A stretch of DNA of 64,000 bases from Voacanga thouarsii (taxonomy: Eukaryota > Streptophyta > Magnoliopsida > Gentianales > Apocynaceae), in assembly GCA_026120185.1 (NCBI GenBank), contig JANUWF010001176.1:5961501-6025500 (forward strand), read 5' to 3'. Within the stretch, counting starts at the first letter, position 1. Every line of letters begins with the position of its first letter. The translations under genes were made by a program, and so were the position numbers. Shown one piece after another: positions 24,650-35,856 of this stretch. The notes under the pieces were generated by a model. The model was not told the origin of the DNA. It was given only the letters and a program-made list of their open reading frames with translations, and ran no database searches.

Positions 24650-25049
24650 TAACAATACTAATAGTTGTAATACAATAATTTTTGCCTTTTTTTTTAAAGA
24701 ATAATCAAAATACTAATAAGGAAAAACATAATTCTAACAGGGTAATACTAACAAGGAACTATCAGAAATAGCAGATGAATGATACAAACCAAAAAACCCC
24801 AAATAGTCTTGAAAAGGATTTGGGGTAGAAATTAGATATCAAGATTCCACTTCTATAAAGCCATTCCTCTTTGCTTAAGTAGCAGTTATTTAGTTTTGCT
24901 GCTTTACTCTCCCAGATTCCCTCTTTTTCTTTTTCTCTCCTGCCAACATTTCATTGCCAATGTTTTTTTGTTTCTTTTCTCAAGCCATTTTAGGTTAGGT
25001 CATATATAAGAAATGAAGTGTATAATAGAATAATTTCAAGTATGAATAC
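23321..25049. other. AT-rich spacer with an (AAT)n microsatellite
   Basis: No exon could be recognised. 24612-24652 is a run of about 13 TAA/AAT units. The open frames at 24077-24562 (plus) have no coding character. Confidence 0.5.
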
Positions 25050-25155
25050 CTTGGTGCCCGATATGAAAATAAAATCTTGTGCCCTTGATGGATAGAAGAA
25101 TGCCATTTTCCTTTGAGTTTTGTCATTTGCAGTGACCGAGTGGAAAAGTTGACTT
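25050..25155 (-). pseudogene. APS1: ATP sulfurylase exon remnant (3' exon)
   Basis: Minus-strand frame TANDKTQRKMAFFYPSRAQD followed by FIFISGTK and donor GTATTC at 25044-25049. ATP sulfurylase (sulfate + ATP to APS + pyrophosphate) has DKTQGKMAFFDPSRAQDFLFISGTK here, near its C-terminus. The acceptor is unclear: a CG stands where AG is expected before GTCACTGC. It follows the exon at 25263-25523 in proper order. The final exon (CPGGW region) was not found. Confidence 0.88.
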
Positions 25156-25262
25156 GTTAATTTTCAAATATCTTTTCACTACTGTTAAAGTTTTAGTTTT
25201 CAACCATTTAAACTAGAAAGAACAAGGGCATAAAGTTTATTCATGAGAGGATTATTTAGTAC

Positions 25263-25523
25263 CTTGAAAGGTAGAATGTTCAGTTGTTCTCCTCCTGGAG
25301 GCATGCTGAGAACCTTCCTCGCCTAATTAAAGTCATACAGAACTCTTTTCTCTAGTAGATACCTCATGCCCATAGGGTCTCAACCTGCAATGTAAAAGTT
25401 TGCACCAACAGTAATACGGGCTTTGGCATGCCATTTCACATCAGTAGTGCTAGCGTAGTGCATTGGAGATTAGAATATATGAACCATAGTGGTCTCTGTA
25501 TCAACAACACCATCTTCAAGCAC
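25263..25523 (-). pseudogene. APS1: ATP sulfurylase exon remnant (catalytic-domain exon)
   Basis: Bounded by acceptor CTTCAG (25524-25529) and donor GTACTA (25257-25262). The frame reads VLEDGVVDTETTMVHIF, stop, SPMHYASTTDVKWHAKARIT, VGANFYIAG, stop, DPMGMRYLLEKRVLYDFN, stop, ARKVLSMPPGGEQLNILPFK. This matches the family's VLEDGVLDPETT, SPMHYAGPTEVQWHAKARI, ANFYIVGRDPAGM and LNILPFK blocks without gaps. The stop at GRDPAGM fits CGA to TGA. Three stops in 87 codons show decay after capture. Confidence 0.93.
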
Positions 25524-26292
25524 CTGAAGACAATTTTTCTTCCAAATCAGTATAATAAAATGACCACACTGATGGGAATATTAAAAGGTGGGGGGAAAAT
25601 GGTTGGTGTAAGGGTAAAAGACAAGAAAACAAGCCCAAAAATGACTAAAAATTTAATATACTAAATTAAAAGGAAAATTTAGTATACTAAATTTGTTTAA
25701 TATACTAAATTTAATATTTTCATTTTGTTAGTTTTTTTAATATTAAATGGTTGAGGGGTATGGATGAGGCATCAGAAGTTCAATCAAAAGCACATTAAAT
25801 ATTCTATTGGTTAGAAATGCAATGCTTGCCTCCATCATCTATCTTCCAAAAAACTTCCACCAATTAAGGGCATGGGATTCTGTCCAAAACTTCTAGAATC
25901 TTAGCATACCTTACTCTAAAGGTATTTGTATATTGTTTAAAGAAAATGAATCATTATTTTTAATAAATATAGCTGGAACTGGACAAGCAAAGATTATCGA
26001 CAAGAATGTGCTTAGCTTAAAGGAACTCTAGATGTCTCACACATTTTAAACCACATGATTTTCCAGTACACTAGGAAGAGGTAAAATAGGACACCAAATC
26101 ACCAACTATAATACAAATAAGAAAAAGACCAGACCACAACAAGAGAATAAAGACGCACAAGGCAAGGCCAAACAATACTATCATATGGAATAGAAAATTC
26201 ACTAGCACATTTTGTATTTCAGCATCTGTTAAATTTTGAAAAATAAGAATTAAAAGGTTATTAAGTCTATTACTAATTACGAAATCCAATTT
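25524..26292. other. Spacer, nothing recognised
   Basis: AT-rich. A short palindromic run AAATTTAGTATACTAAATTT lies at about 25672-25691, part of a TTTAATATACTAAATT repeat at 25650-25712. No exon is recognised. Confidence 0.45.
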
Positions 26293-26345
26293 TTCAATAT
26301 TTCCTGGAAAGTCATAATTGATTATATACTTCACATCCTTCACAT
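26293..26345 (-). pseudogene. DEAD-box RNA helicase exon scrap
   Basis: After an acceptor GGCAG the minus strand reads DVKDVKYIINYDFPGNIE before losing similarity. DEAD-box helicases of the DBP2/RH20 type have LDVKDVKYVINYDFP just before the HRIGRTGR motif VI. Only 53 bases match and no donor follows, so the fragment was cut inside the exon. The family is clear, the exact paralogue is not. Confidence 0.75.
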
Positions 26346-26639
26346 CTGCCACCAATTAAAAATAAACCCAATCAATTAAATTACATATTCTCAATAGTAG
26401 CAGCCTTGCAAACTCAAATGAAGATTTTAAACTCTAGAACTCACGGAGGACAAAATTTCTCAACATAAACAAAGTATCAACAAGTTATTGGTAGAATCAG
26501 GAACCAAAAGGACTGCCATCCTTCACAAAATTTAAGTCTAAAAAGTACTCTGACACACTTGAATTCAGCTGAACATATAGAAGATAGAGCTGACATTTTA
26601 AGTCTTGGAGGTCTATCTTCACTCATCTTGGAGGTCTAT

Positions 26640-27231
26640 CTTCACTAAGGCATAACATAGATGTTAAGCATAGGGTATTGCTTTCACCATCACTAAGAAT
26701 AGGCGAAGACATGCTCCCTCCCACACTTCTTCTAACTGAACTTAGCAAATAATTATCAATTTCATTACGATGGTAAAGATTCTTCTTCTTCTTTAGATCC
26801 TTTCTTTTCCCTCCATTTGCAACCCTCTTATGTAAAATACAATAGAATAGTCAAATTATGATAAAAAAATATAGCAAATAATATTGGAATATCAAGTTCC
26901 TGAAGATACCAGCTTTATATTAAACAGCAAAAGGATAAAAAAATATAGCAAATAATATTGGAATATCAAGTTCCTGAAGATACCAGCTTTATATTAAACA
27001 GCAAAAGGACTGCACCCCATTGAACACCCTAAGATAAATGAGTTAAATTGTTCAAGGTTCCCAATGAACATCCCAAGATAAATGAGTTAAATTGTTTAAG
27101 GATGCAATGATTCATGTAACTTGGCTTGCATCTCAAAGGCTTTTCAACTCTAATCGCCTATACCTTTTCCTAATGTCACATATCATGGAAAAACCAAAGC
27201 ATCACTTAGAAACAGCAAAAACAATGGCATA
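26640..27231 (-). pseudogene. Truncated second copy of an unidentified Lys-rich exon and its upstream intron
   Basis: It matches 31300-31790 in the same orientation. Minus-strand frame: NGGKRKDLKKKKNLYHRNEI, DNYLLSSVRRSVGGSM, LCLTSMLCLSED, then a stop where the other copy continues. A short repeat of CTTGGAGGTCTATCTTCACT at 26606-26646 lies at the broken end. The intron side (26821-27231) also matches, with an extra 74-bp tandem duplication at 26861-27008. Confidence 0.7.
26861..27008. repeat. 74-bp perfect-looking tandem duplication
   Basis: ATAAAAAAATATAGC to AACAGCAAAAGG occurs twice in direct succession (26861-26934 and 26935-27008). The paralogous segment near 31516-31585 has a single copy, so duplication occurred after the segments separated. 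Confidence 0.9.
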
Positions 27232-29310
27232 TAGTAACTATGAAAATTAGAAAATGATAAGTTAAAAGGTTCTATTACATAACAGAAATAGAAAACAAAT
27301 GGATATGCTTCTGATTTCAGTCTTTTTTATTCATTTAGCACCTTCATTATGCTTTTTCCCTATGGATTCTATCCAAATATGATAACATTGTCATGAAATT
27401 GGGCATCATACGTGGGCTTCTGATGGAAAACCAATGTCGCAAAATACCGAATGATTGCCCAATCATATTTATATAGACGCCCAATATACTTAGCACATAA
27501 TCAGACCCACTAAGCTTATAGCATATCCAACACAATATTTCTGTGCACTGCACATATTTTCAGCTTAGTAACTATGAAAATTAGAAAATGATAAGCTAAA
27601 AGGTTCTATTACATAACAAAGATACAAAACAAATGGTTATGCTTTTGATTTTAGTCTTGTTTATTCATTTAGCACCTTCTTCATGCTTTTTCCCTTTGGA
27701 TTCTGTCTAAATATATTAACATTTTCATGACGTTGTGCATCATACGTGGGCTTCTGATGATAAACCATCGTCGCAAATCATCGAATGGTTGCCTAATCAT
27801 GTTTATATAGACGCCCAATATACTTAGCACACAATTAGATCCACTAAGCTTATAGCTTATCCAACACAATATTTCTGTGCATTACACATATTTTCAGCTT
27901 AATAACCATGAAAATTAGAAAATGATAAGCTAAAAGGTTCTATTACATAACAGAGATACCAAACAGATGGATATGCTTTTGATTTCTGTCTTCTTTATTC
28001 ATTTAGCACCTTCCTTATGCTTTTTCCCTATAGATTCTATCCAAATATGTTAACATTTTCATGACATTAGGCATTATACGTGGGCTTCTAATGGTAAACC
28101 AATGTCGCAAAACACCAAATGGTTGCCCAATCATGTTTATATAGACGCCCAATATACTTAGCACACAATCAGATCCATTAAGCTTATAGCATATCCAACA
28201 CAATATTTCTATGTATTGCACATATTTTCAGCTTAGTAACAATGAAAATCAGAAAATAATAAGTTAAAAGATTCTATTACATAACAGAGATACCAAACAG
28301 ATAGATATGCTTCTGATTTTAGTCTTCTTTATTCATTTAGAACCTTCCTTATGCTTTTTCTCTTTGAATTCTGTCCAAATATGCTAACATTTTCATGACA
28401 TTGTGCATCGTACGTGGGCTTCTGATTGTAAACTATCGTTGCAAAATATTGAATGGTTGCCCAATCATGTTTATATAGACGCCCAATGTACTTAGCACAC
28501 AATCAGATCCACTAAGCTTTTAGCATATTTAACACAATATTTCACTGCATTCTACATATTTCTTTAAACTACTACACCAGAACCAAATAGAAGAATCCTT
28601 CTTTCTATGATTGTAATTTTTTTTTCTTCCTTATATTTTTTTTAATATATTCCAAAAAAAGGAAAAATGGAAAGATTAGCATCACAAACAAAGTCAAGTG
28701 AAATATTATAATACATATCAAAGCTTCAGCTTATAGCATATCCAACACAATATTTCAATGCATTGTACATATTTTCAGTTTAGTAACTACGATAATTAGA
28801 AAATGATAAGCTAAAAGGTTCTATTACATAACAAAGATAGAAAATAGATGGATATGCTTCTGATTTCAGTCTTTTTTATTCATTTAGCACATTCCTTATG
28901 CTTTTTTCCTATAGATTCTATCCAAATATGTTAACATTTTCATGGCATTGGGCATTATACGTATGCTTCTAATGGTAAACCAACGTTGCAAAACACTAAA
29001 TAGTTGCCCAATCATGTTTATGTAGATGCCCAATATACTTAGCACACAATCAGATCCACTAAGCTTTTGTCATACCTAACACAATATTTCATTGCATTTT
29101 ACATATTTCTTTGAACTTCTGCACTAGAACCAAGCAGAAGAATCCGGCTGTCTATGATTCTAAATTTTTTTCTTCCTTGTATTTTTTTTAATATATTCGA
29201 AAAAAAGGAAAAAGGAAAGAGTAGCATCATAAACAAAATCAAGTGAAATCTTCCAATATATATCAAAGCTTCGGCTTGTAGCATATCAAACACAATATTT
29301 TAGTGCATTC
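27231..29310. repeat. 334-bp satellite array 1 (about six monomers)
   Basis: CACAATATTT anchors fall at 27531, 27865, 28199 and 28533, exactly 334 bases apart, and again at 28746 and 29080. After the monomers starting at 28533 and 29080, a second type of unit of ~190 bases follows (TACACCAGAACC, ATGGAAAGATTAGCATCAC, TCAAAGCTTCAGCTTATAGC). Each monomer holds the palindrome GATGGTAAACCATC or a variant. All copies have the same orientation as array 2. Confidence 0.95.
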
Positions 29311-29445
29311 TGCTTAAATATTTGCCAAATATATGTCAAAACTTAATTTAGATACACAACCATTAAATGTACCCTTGTGTGACAATGACTGCATAGCAAC
29401 TAATAGTTTCTAAAAAAAACAACATAGCTCATAATGAGAACATAC

Positions 29446-29540
29446 TTTCCCATCTGCTATCCACACATTACCAATTGCTCCAAATAGCATAGCAACTAAT
29501 TCTCCATCTTTTGGAGTAGCTGAAGCACCCAAGGTGAGAA
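29446..29540 (-). pseudogene. Exon-like remnant of an unidentified protein
   Basis: Acceptor TTATGTAG (29541-29548), then an open minus-strand frame LTLGASATPKDGELVAMLFG and AIGNVWIADGK, then donor GTATGT. Good splice signals and protein-like composition suggest a captured exon. I do not recognise the family. Confidence 0.5.
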
Positions 29541-31185
29541 CTACATAACGAGAAACAAGATAAGAATAATGTGATTACCTTCGTTCTTCCCCCTCTGATT
29601 TAATTTCAGCTACCTAGCCTAGGAAATTTTGTTTAGATTTCAGGACCTTAAAATAAGGACTCACAATTTATACAAACTAACAAAGATTTTGCCATTAAAT
29701 TAGCTAATAAAACTACTTATTAGAGAGGAAGAATAAAGTCCAATATCACTATCATACATATAGGCACAAAAAGGAAAAATAAGTAACTTGATATACCAGC
29801 CACATATTGTAGAAAGATTTTTAAAGGCCAATGAAAAAAGGCCTAAGGTACACTTGATCTGAGTACAATGGTGAATAGTCTAGCTGTTGACTAGATGGAG
29901 AATTAAGTAAATCTACAAACCAACAAAGTGCTCCTCCACACACATAGATGAAATCTCCAATAATGAGGATTACCATGTGTTGTGCTGAAAACTCTACTTT
30001 TATATTTCTAACAAAAAGATACAAATAAATAGTTTCTTGATTAAAATCCTCAAAATACATGAGAAATTCATAAAATTTAATGTTTCAGTCTTGACCTATA
30101 CCTCAGAAGAATCCATTTTTTGCCATTAAAAATTAGGAAGAGAAAAATGACAAATTTTCCCCCCATTTTTTGGGAACAATAAATTTTTTCTTCCTTTTTT
30201 TTTTATATTCCAAGAAAAGGAAAAAAAGAAAAGATTAGCATCACAAACAAAGTCAAGTGAAAATACAAGTATTTACAGTGGAAGCCCGAAGTAAACAAAA
30301 AATAAATATATTCAACCACTCATAGAGGAATCACAAATATAAAGAACAAAATGCACAAACCTGTTGATCTTTCAATTTAACCTCAGCAACAACTGAGACC
30401 TAAAGATGCTTCTTAGAAAGAAATGGCTTTAACTCCAATGCGGCAAGTTTAACTACGATTTGCAAACAATTATTTAAAAACCATACACTTAAAGAAAATT
30501 GCCAAAGATTCAAGAAACTAAGGCTGAGTTGAAGTACGAAACATGAAAATGTAAAACTATCCGGGAAACCAAAAAAACTAATCTTGCTTCCTATTACACT
30601 AAAAGAAGCATGATAAAATGGAAAATTCGCAAACGTCACGAGTTTTACGTTTGAGATAAATCTTTTTTCTTTGACTGATAGAAAATGTCAAAACAAATAT
30701 ACCAAAGAGTATTGACACCTATCAAAGATGAAAACTTTTTAACTTCTAAAATTTCTTATTCTGATTATTTTGTGTGATAGCAAGATTTCAGGATTCTTAA
30801 AGGAAATCACTGTTTCAAAATGTGTACTTTATTTATCCATGAAAAAGAAAAATCATAAATTTCAAAGCAAAGAAATCATTTGATCTGGACCTAATGTAAA
30901 GGAAGAAAAGTTGACTTTGTCACCAAAAACTTTGTCATTTGATCTGCAAACCCTACATGTAAATGACCATCATGTACATAAACCCCAACATTAGTCACCA
31001 AGGATACAACAAAGAAAGGAAATTTTAACTGCACATTACTTAAAACTAAAAAAAAGAAAATGACATTCAACAACTTCCTGAAGAAAATTCCTTTTCTCCA
31101 TGACTCTTGCTACCGTATACTAAACAGCTTCCTGAAGAAAATTCATCATCTAATCCCTGACCAACCTCCACCTCAATATAAATTT
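29541..31185. other. Spacer, nothing secure
   Basis: AT-rich. Bases 30185-30265 resemble the ~190-bp accessory unit of the satellite (AAAAAGAAAAGATTAGCATC). 29764-29796 is repeated at the very end of the window (63968-64000). Open frames here are Phe/Leu-rich and look like chance. Confidence 0.45.
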
Positions 31186-31477
31186 TCAATAATTGGGGAA
31201 TCCAGTGTCATAATCAAGACCATAATGTAATACATGATCAGATATTTCATCGGCAAATGTATTGGTCTTCCCTTTAAGATCAGAATACAATTGTTCACTA
31301 AGGCATAACATAGATGTTAAGCATACGGTATTGCTTTCACCATCACTAAGAATAGCTGAAGACATGTTCCCTCCCTCACTTCTTCTAACTGAACTTAGCA
31401 AATAATTATCAATTTCATTACGATGGTAAAGATTCTTCTTCTTCTTCAGATCCTTTCTTTTCCCTCCATTTGCAGTC
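31186..31477 (-). pseudogene. Unidentified Lys-rich exon, fuller copy
   Basis: Acceptor ATATGAG at 31478, then ANGGKRKDLKKKKNLYHRNE, IDNYLLSSVRRSEGGNMSS, SNTVCLTSMLCLSEQLYSDL, ADEISDHVLHYGLDYDTGF and a stop at 31186. The frame is open for 97 codons and shared, with substitutions, by the truncated copy near 26640-26820. It might belong with the exon at 32320-32427, which would precede it on this strand. I do not recognise the protein; a link to a TGS1-like gene is only a guess. Confidence 0.55.
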
Positions 31478-32319
31478 CTCATATGTAAAATAAAGTAGAA
31501 TGGTCAAATTAGGATAAAAAAATATAGCAAATAATATTGGAATATCAAGTGCCTGAAGATACTAGCTTTATATTAAACAGCAAAATGACTACATCCCGTT
31601 GAACATCCTAAGATAAATGAGTTAAATTGTTCAAGGATGCCATTGAACATCCCAAGATAAATGAGTTAAATTGTTTAAGGATGCAATGATTCATGTAACT
31701 TGGCTTACATCTCAAAGGCTTTTCAACTCTAATCACCTGTACATTTCCCAATGTCATGGAAAAACAAAAGCATCACTTAGAAACAGCAAAAAGATGTTAT
31801 AGGCCAACGGACTGTTATTTTCTAGTGAATTGACAAAAGTATTTTCTCAATCGTCATTGCCTATTTGCAAACAAAATCACTAAGGCAATAAATGGATAAT
31901 TTAGCAATAATGATGCTTTCCCATCGAGCAAGCAACAACAAAAAAATGTTTTCCATTTTTCACACAAGTACAAATGTCATTTAACCTATGGCAATTATGT
32001 AATCCTAGCCACAACAGTGTGTATATTTCAAACACAAGTTTACAACCGTTGCACACAGAAAAATGCCAAAGTGGTCAAGGTCAACATTAGATATAAAAAA
32101 AAGAATACCGTGTAAATTTTCATATAATACAAGAAACTTTCATTTTGGAATCTGATCCCATTGAATCATGGTGATTGCTAATCAGGAAACCAAAGAGATC
32201 CAACCAAATATTTTGTAAAATTTCAACAAAGATAACCCCTGAAACTAAAGTTTCTCTTAGCTCAAACATTTCACAACCAAATCAATGGAAGCAATAATGA
32301 AAAAGAAGAATGAAATCAC
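31478..32319. other. Intron-like spacer
   Basis: 31478-31790 repeats 26821-27231 (intron side of the duplicated segment). The rest is AT-rich with no exon recognised. Confidence 0.5.
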
Positions 32320-32427
32320 TTTCTTGTTTGCCTGAAAATAAACTGGAAGCCCCAAATCATTCATCTGCCTGGAGAGTTCCAAATTTTCAGAGCATTGTTG
32401 TTGCATGCATTTCAAGGAATACAAGTT
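32320..32427 (-). pseudogene. Exon-like remnant of an unidentified protein
   Basis: Acceptor TTTGCAG (32428-32434), then NLYSLKCMQQQCSENLELSR, QMNDLGLPVYFQANKK, then donor GTGATT. It is open throughout and in phase 0 at both ends (108 bp). The family is not recognised. Confidence 0.5.
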
Positions 32428-33513
32428 CTGCAAATTCATATACCCGATCTTGAGTTGGAACCAACCATAGCACTTCCTTTCCTCTTCTCATTGAACAAAA
32501 AAAAAAAAAGAATCTTATTACTGAGAAAATAGAAGCTATTGAAACGCAATCATAATGTAAGCAAAACTTTAAGACAAATGGAAAACTAGCAATGACAGGG
32601 GAATCCACCCCTTCAGAGAGAGATTCAGGCGCAGCACATGACCCAACCTCAGGAGATAGACTCAGTTAAGACAACCTATCCAACAAACTTCTCTTTTATA
32701 AGTCTCATAGCCTTTTACGTTGCCGGAAAAGATGGGAAGCTGGGGTTCAAGAATACCAAGTAATTCTTGCCATTGTTAAATCAAATACAACATGTGCATC
32801 TACCCTCCTCTACCTTCACCATCATGATGCCGATTCGCTCCCTACCTCCCCTCCCATTTTCCCACTCTCCTCACTCTCCTTGCCTTTACCCCTCCTCTGC
32901 CCTCTTCCTCCTTTCCTTCTCCTTCTCCTTAGCCTTCAACCTTTAACATGAACGTTGTAGTTCTACCCTCACCATCAGTATCATCGTCATCCCTAGCGGC
33001 GAAATTTAAAACCCTTAACCCTCAACCAAGTGGCAACCATGGATGCAAAATATGTGTTACTGGGTCTCAGAAACATTCACGACAAAAGAATCATGCATTG
33101 CAACATAAAACTCAATAGCATCATCCTTGTAGCTGGAGAAAGAAGAAATTCAATTATAAGATTGCAACTTTGGAACAATTAGGCAGAGAGATCGGAACAA
33201 GAAGAGGAAGAGAAAAACCTAAGAGCACCTCAATGGATAATATGGGTTTGGTATCAACATTTGGACAACGAAAAATGATGTGTTTTGTGGTTTTTTAGGC
33301 AACGGTGACAAATTTTAAAATGGAAAATTTAAAAATATTAAAAATATTGTAAAATAACTAAATTGGATATCACGACCAAATAAATCTTAACCATTCAAAA
33401 AGTTGTCTTAAAAAATTAATAAAATCTGAATCATCATGCATAAAAAAAATATCTTTCACTAAATCTACCATAAATTAAAAACTTATAACAAAATTTAAAA
33501 AGCATAAAAATTT
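32428..33513. other. 5' part of Helitron H2: spacer with a pyrimidine-rich tract
   Basis: 32795-32940 is strongly C/T-rich on the plus strand, with short repeats of CTCCTTCTCC type. The remainder is AT-rich; 33290-33513 resembles 54310-54495 near the other Helitron 5' end (AAATCTTAACCAT). No gene is recognised. Confidence 0.45.
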
Positions 33514-33561
33514 TGTAAAGACAAATCACTCCCCTCTTCACAATTAGAATACTCATTTAGA
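33514..33561 (-). mobile_element. 5' terminus of a Helitron (H2), minus orientation
   Basis: Minus strand starts TCTAAATGAGTATTCTAATT and continues GTGAAGAGGGGAGTGATTTG. This ~45-bp sequence recurs with few changes at 54496-54543. Helitrons start with TC and insert between A and T; the preceding base is A here. The body would extend leftwards over the ATP sulfurylase and satellite region. Its 3' end was not found. Confidence 0.65.
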
Positions 33562-33566
33562 TTAGA

Positions 33567-33592
33567 CTAGTTGACGTTTCTACGCTATGCGT
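33567..33592 (-). mobile_element. 3' terminus of a Helitron (H1), minus orientation
   Basis: Minus strand CCACGCATAGCGTAG forms a six-pair hairpin with one mismatch and loop ATA. It is followed by AAACGTCAACTAG and then T. A short GC hairpin about 10 bases before a terminal CTRR, with T as next base, is the standard Helitron 3' end. It lies 5 bases from the H2 5' end, so the elements are head to tail. Confidence 0.75.
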
Positions 33593-34040
33593 GGAGGTTC
33601 TGCCCGTTATGTTAAAAAAAAAAGTTCATATTCATCAATACAACCAAAACAAAACAAAACAAATCCCATAGAAACTTCATGCAAACCAAAACAAATCCTA
33701 TTCATCTATGTCAACTAAATTCCTCAATCTAGGTCAAAATCATATTCTGCTCTTCAAAATGCCCGGTCTAATTGGTATGAAAAAAGGAAATAAAATTGAA
33801 AGTTGAGAACAAGTGTTGGCAAAGAAAGACATTCAAACAAATTCAAATGTCTACTAAGAACAATAATGAACCAAACCTCAAGAATATTCCCTATATAATC
33901 TAAGGATGTTATGCAAATTTAAAATCCTAAAGAACAAGAATTACCAACAATAGGCCAGCTTAATAAAAATAGAAGGTGAGACAAGAAAGAACAATAATAA
34001 CAGTTATACTTTTTATCTGCGAATGTATCATATACGTTAT

Positions 34041-34492
34041 GCTCCTTTCAACTCCACTTGCTCTTCCTTTCCATTAAGTGATTTTTTGTTCTCTTCCTAT
34101 TTGAAAGGTGACACCAAGACCTTTCTTGGAGATGAACCCTCATATTCACTAACTTCATTACATGATTCCACGAGTCTTTCCTATTCATCAAGTGATTTTC
34201 CATTCTCTTCTTGTTTGGTGGGTGATACGGAGGACTTTATTGAGGAGGAATCTGTGGACTTAGTATTTTTGGGGGTGGATTCCAAATGCACTTCCTTTTT
34301 TGTCAAGTATTTGTGTCCTTTCTTCATGCTTTATGATGGAACCTGTTATTTCTTGTTTTTGGTCACTTACTCTGAAGCCTTTTTATCAGCTACACCAACT
34401 TCTATAGGCCCAAGCTTTGCTTCAAGAACCTCGATTGCAAATTGTAAAGGCCTTGCACTACGAGCTGACACCAGTCGTCTAGGTGATGATAG
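34041..34492 (-). pseudogene. Exon remnant of an unidentified Lys/Ser-rich protein with internal repeat
   Basis: Acceptor ATAACAG (34493-34499), then LSSPRRLVSARSARPLQFAI, EVLEAKLGPIEVGVADKKAS, a stop, and in the same frame KKGHKYLTKKEVHLESTPKN, TKSTDSSSIKSSVSPTKQEE, NGKSLDE and GSSPRKVLVSPFK. Five stops interrupt an otherwise protein-like frame. Two related modules (SVSPTKQEENGKSLDE and LVSPFK-stop-EENKKSLNGKE) look like an internal duplication. The plus-strand frame 34023-34553 is its shadow. Confidence 0.55.
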
Positions 34493-35851
34493 CTGTTATA
34501 CAAAGAAAATAAGGCGTTATCACTTGCTAAGTTTTCAATCACAATTCAATTGAAGTTTTCAATGAACCATGGCATGAAAATCCAAAAATAGAGTACCAAG
34601 GGACAACAAATTTAGGACTTTTCAGTCACAATTAGATTAACTAAAAAGCCAAAGAAATGACAATACATATGACACCAATCTTGGGAGTTTGTCCCTGTTC
34701 TTATTGCACCATGTAATTTCTATTCTAAATGTCAAGGAATGGCTACTACTTATTCTCAAGCATCAACATCTAAGAGCTCTGATGCCCTTACCTTATCTAA
34801 TCTAAGGAGGTCGATGTTAATTCAAAAAGGGAATTAATAGAGTCAGAAGAATGCAATTGGGATTCTTATGAAGATAAGCATAATATTCTCTACATGTAGT
34901 TGTAGAATTAGCAAAAAACTTGCTTTGGGAGTTCTTCTATCACAGATTCTCAATTTAGGTTTTACAAAATTATCAAGTTAATGTGCCAAAAGAGTAATTT
35001 GAATTTGAGCGATTGTAAGGTATATCAATTCTTTCCCATGTACTGGCCTTTGAATTTCATGGTAGATACATGTATATGTTCTTCTGCTTTCTGGCCATTC
35101 TTTGATATATATATATATTTTTTCTTGAGAGTTGCAGAATATTACATATCAGAGTTTGTAGCTAATTGCCTAAAATTATACTAAGCCCCCTCTCCCCCTT
35201 AAAATGGATGTATTTTTGTGAAGGCCACTCTAAATTGATCACAGAAACACACAGATGGTTGTACAAAGGTATGCACACTTCATCTGGGGGCAAGAGAAAT
35301 AGGTTGTTTGCTTTTGTTCTTTGCTTTTTCAAGAGGATCATATTTCTATTATAAATTGTTTCAGAGGAGTTCATCTTCATACAAGACAGCAGGTACTCAA
35401 CCTCCAAATGAAGTAGGTCTATCCCTCCTCGTCTTTCTCTATCAGCAAGTTTCATTACTTCCATTTAATTTAAATTTTTAAATGTCTTATATTTCTAAAA
35501 TCTATAATTGTAGTCTGAAGCCAAACCTCACCTGATGTTCTTCATGGAATCCAACATTCCCCTGCCAAAGAGGAATTTATTTATGTATCATTTTTAGATA
35601 TAATGGTGTTTTGAAATGTAGTTGATGTGGTATCCATTGGATAATGAGGAACCCCCATGCCCCTCATCCTCAATTCACCATAAAATTCAAAACACTTCTT
35701 TTTTCAATTTTATTCATTTAAGGAAAGCAATGCCACAAATAAGTTTTTCATTTTAATGAAATCATACATAAAAATAGATAAATCATGAAATGTTCTGCAA
35801 ATCTAGGTGCTTGATGCATATTTGTTGGAATCAAGGGATTCATATGTGTTC
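34493..35851. other. H1 spacer, nothing recognised
   Basis: AT-rich, with a short (TA)n run at 35107-35120. Small open frames on both strands lack coding character. It may hold introns of the Lys/Ser-rich gene upstream on the minus strand. Confidence 0.45.
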
Positions 35852-35856
35852 ATGAT

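Noticed and set aside
34023..34553. 176-codon plus-strand frame as a gene
   Set aside because: The opposite strand shows a protein-like, interrupted frame after a good splice acceptor; the plus frame is its shadow with Ser/Phe-rich, family-less sequence.
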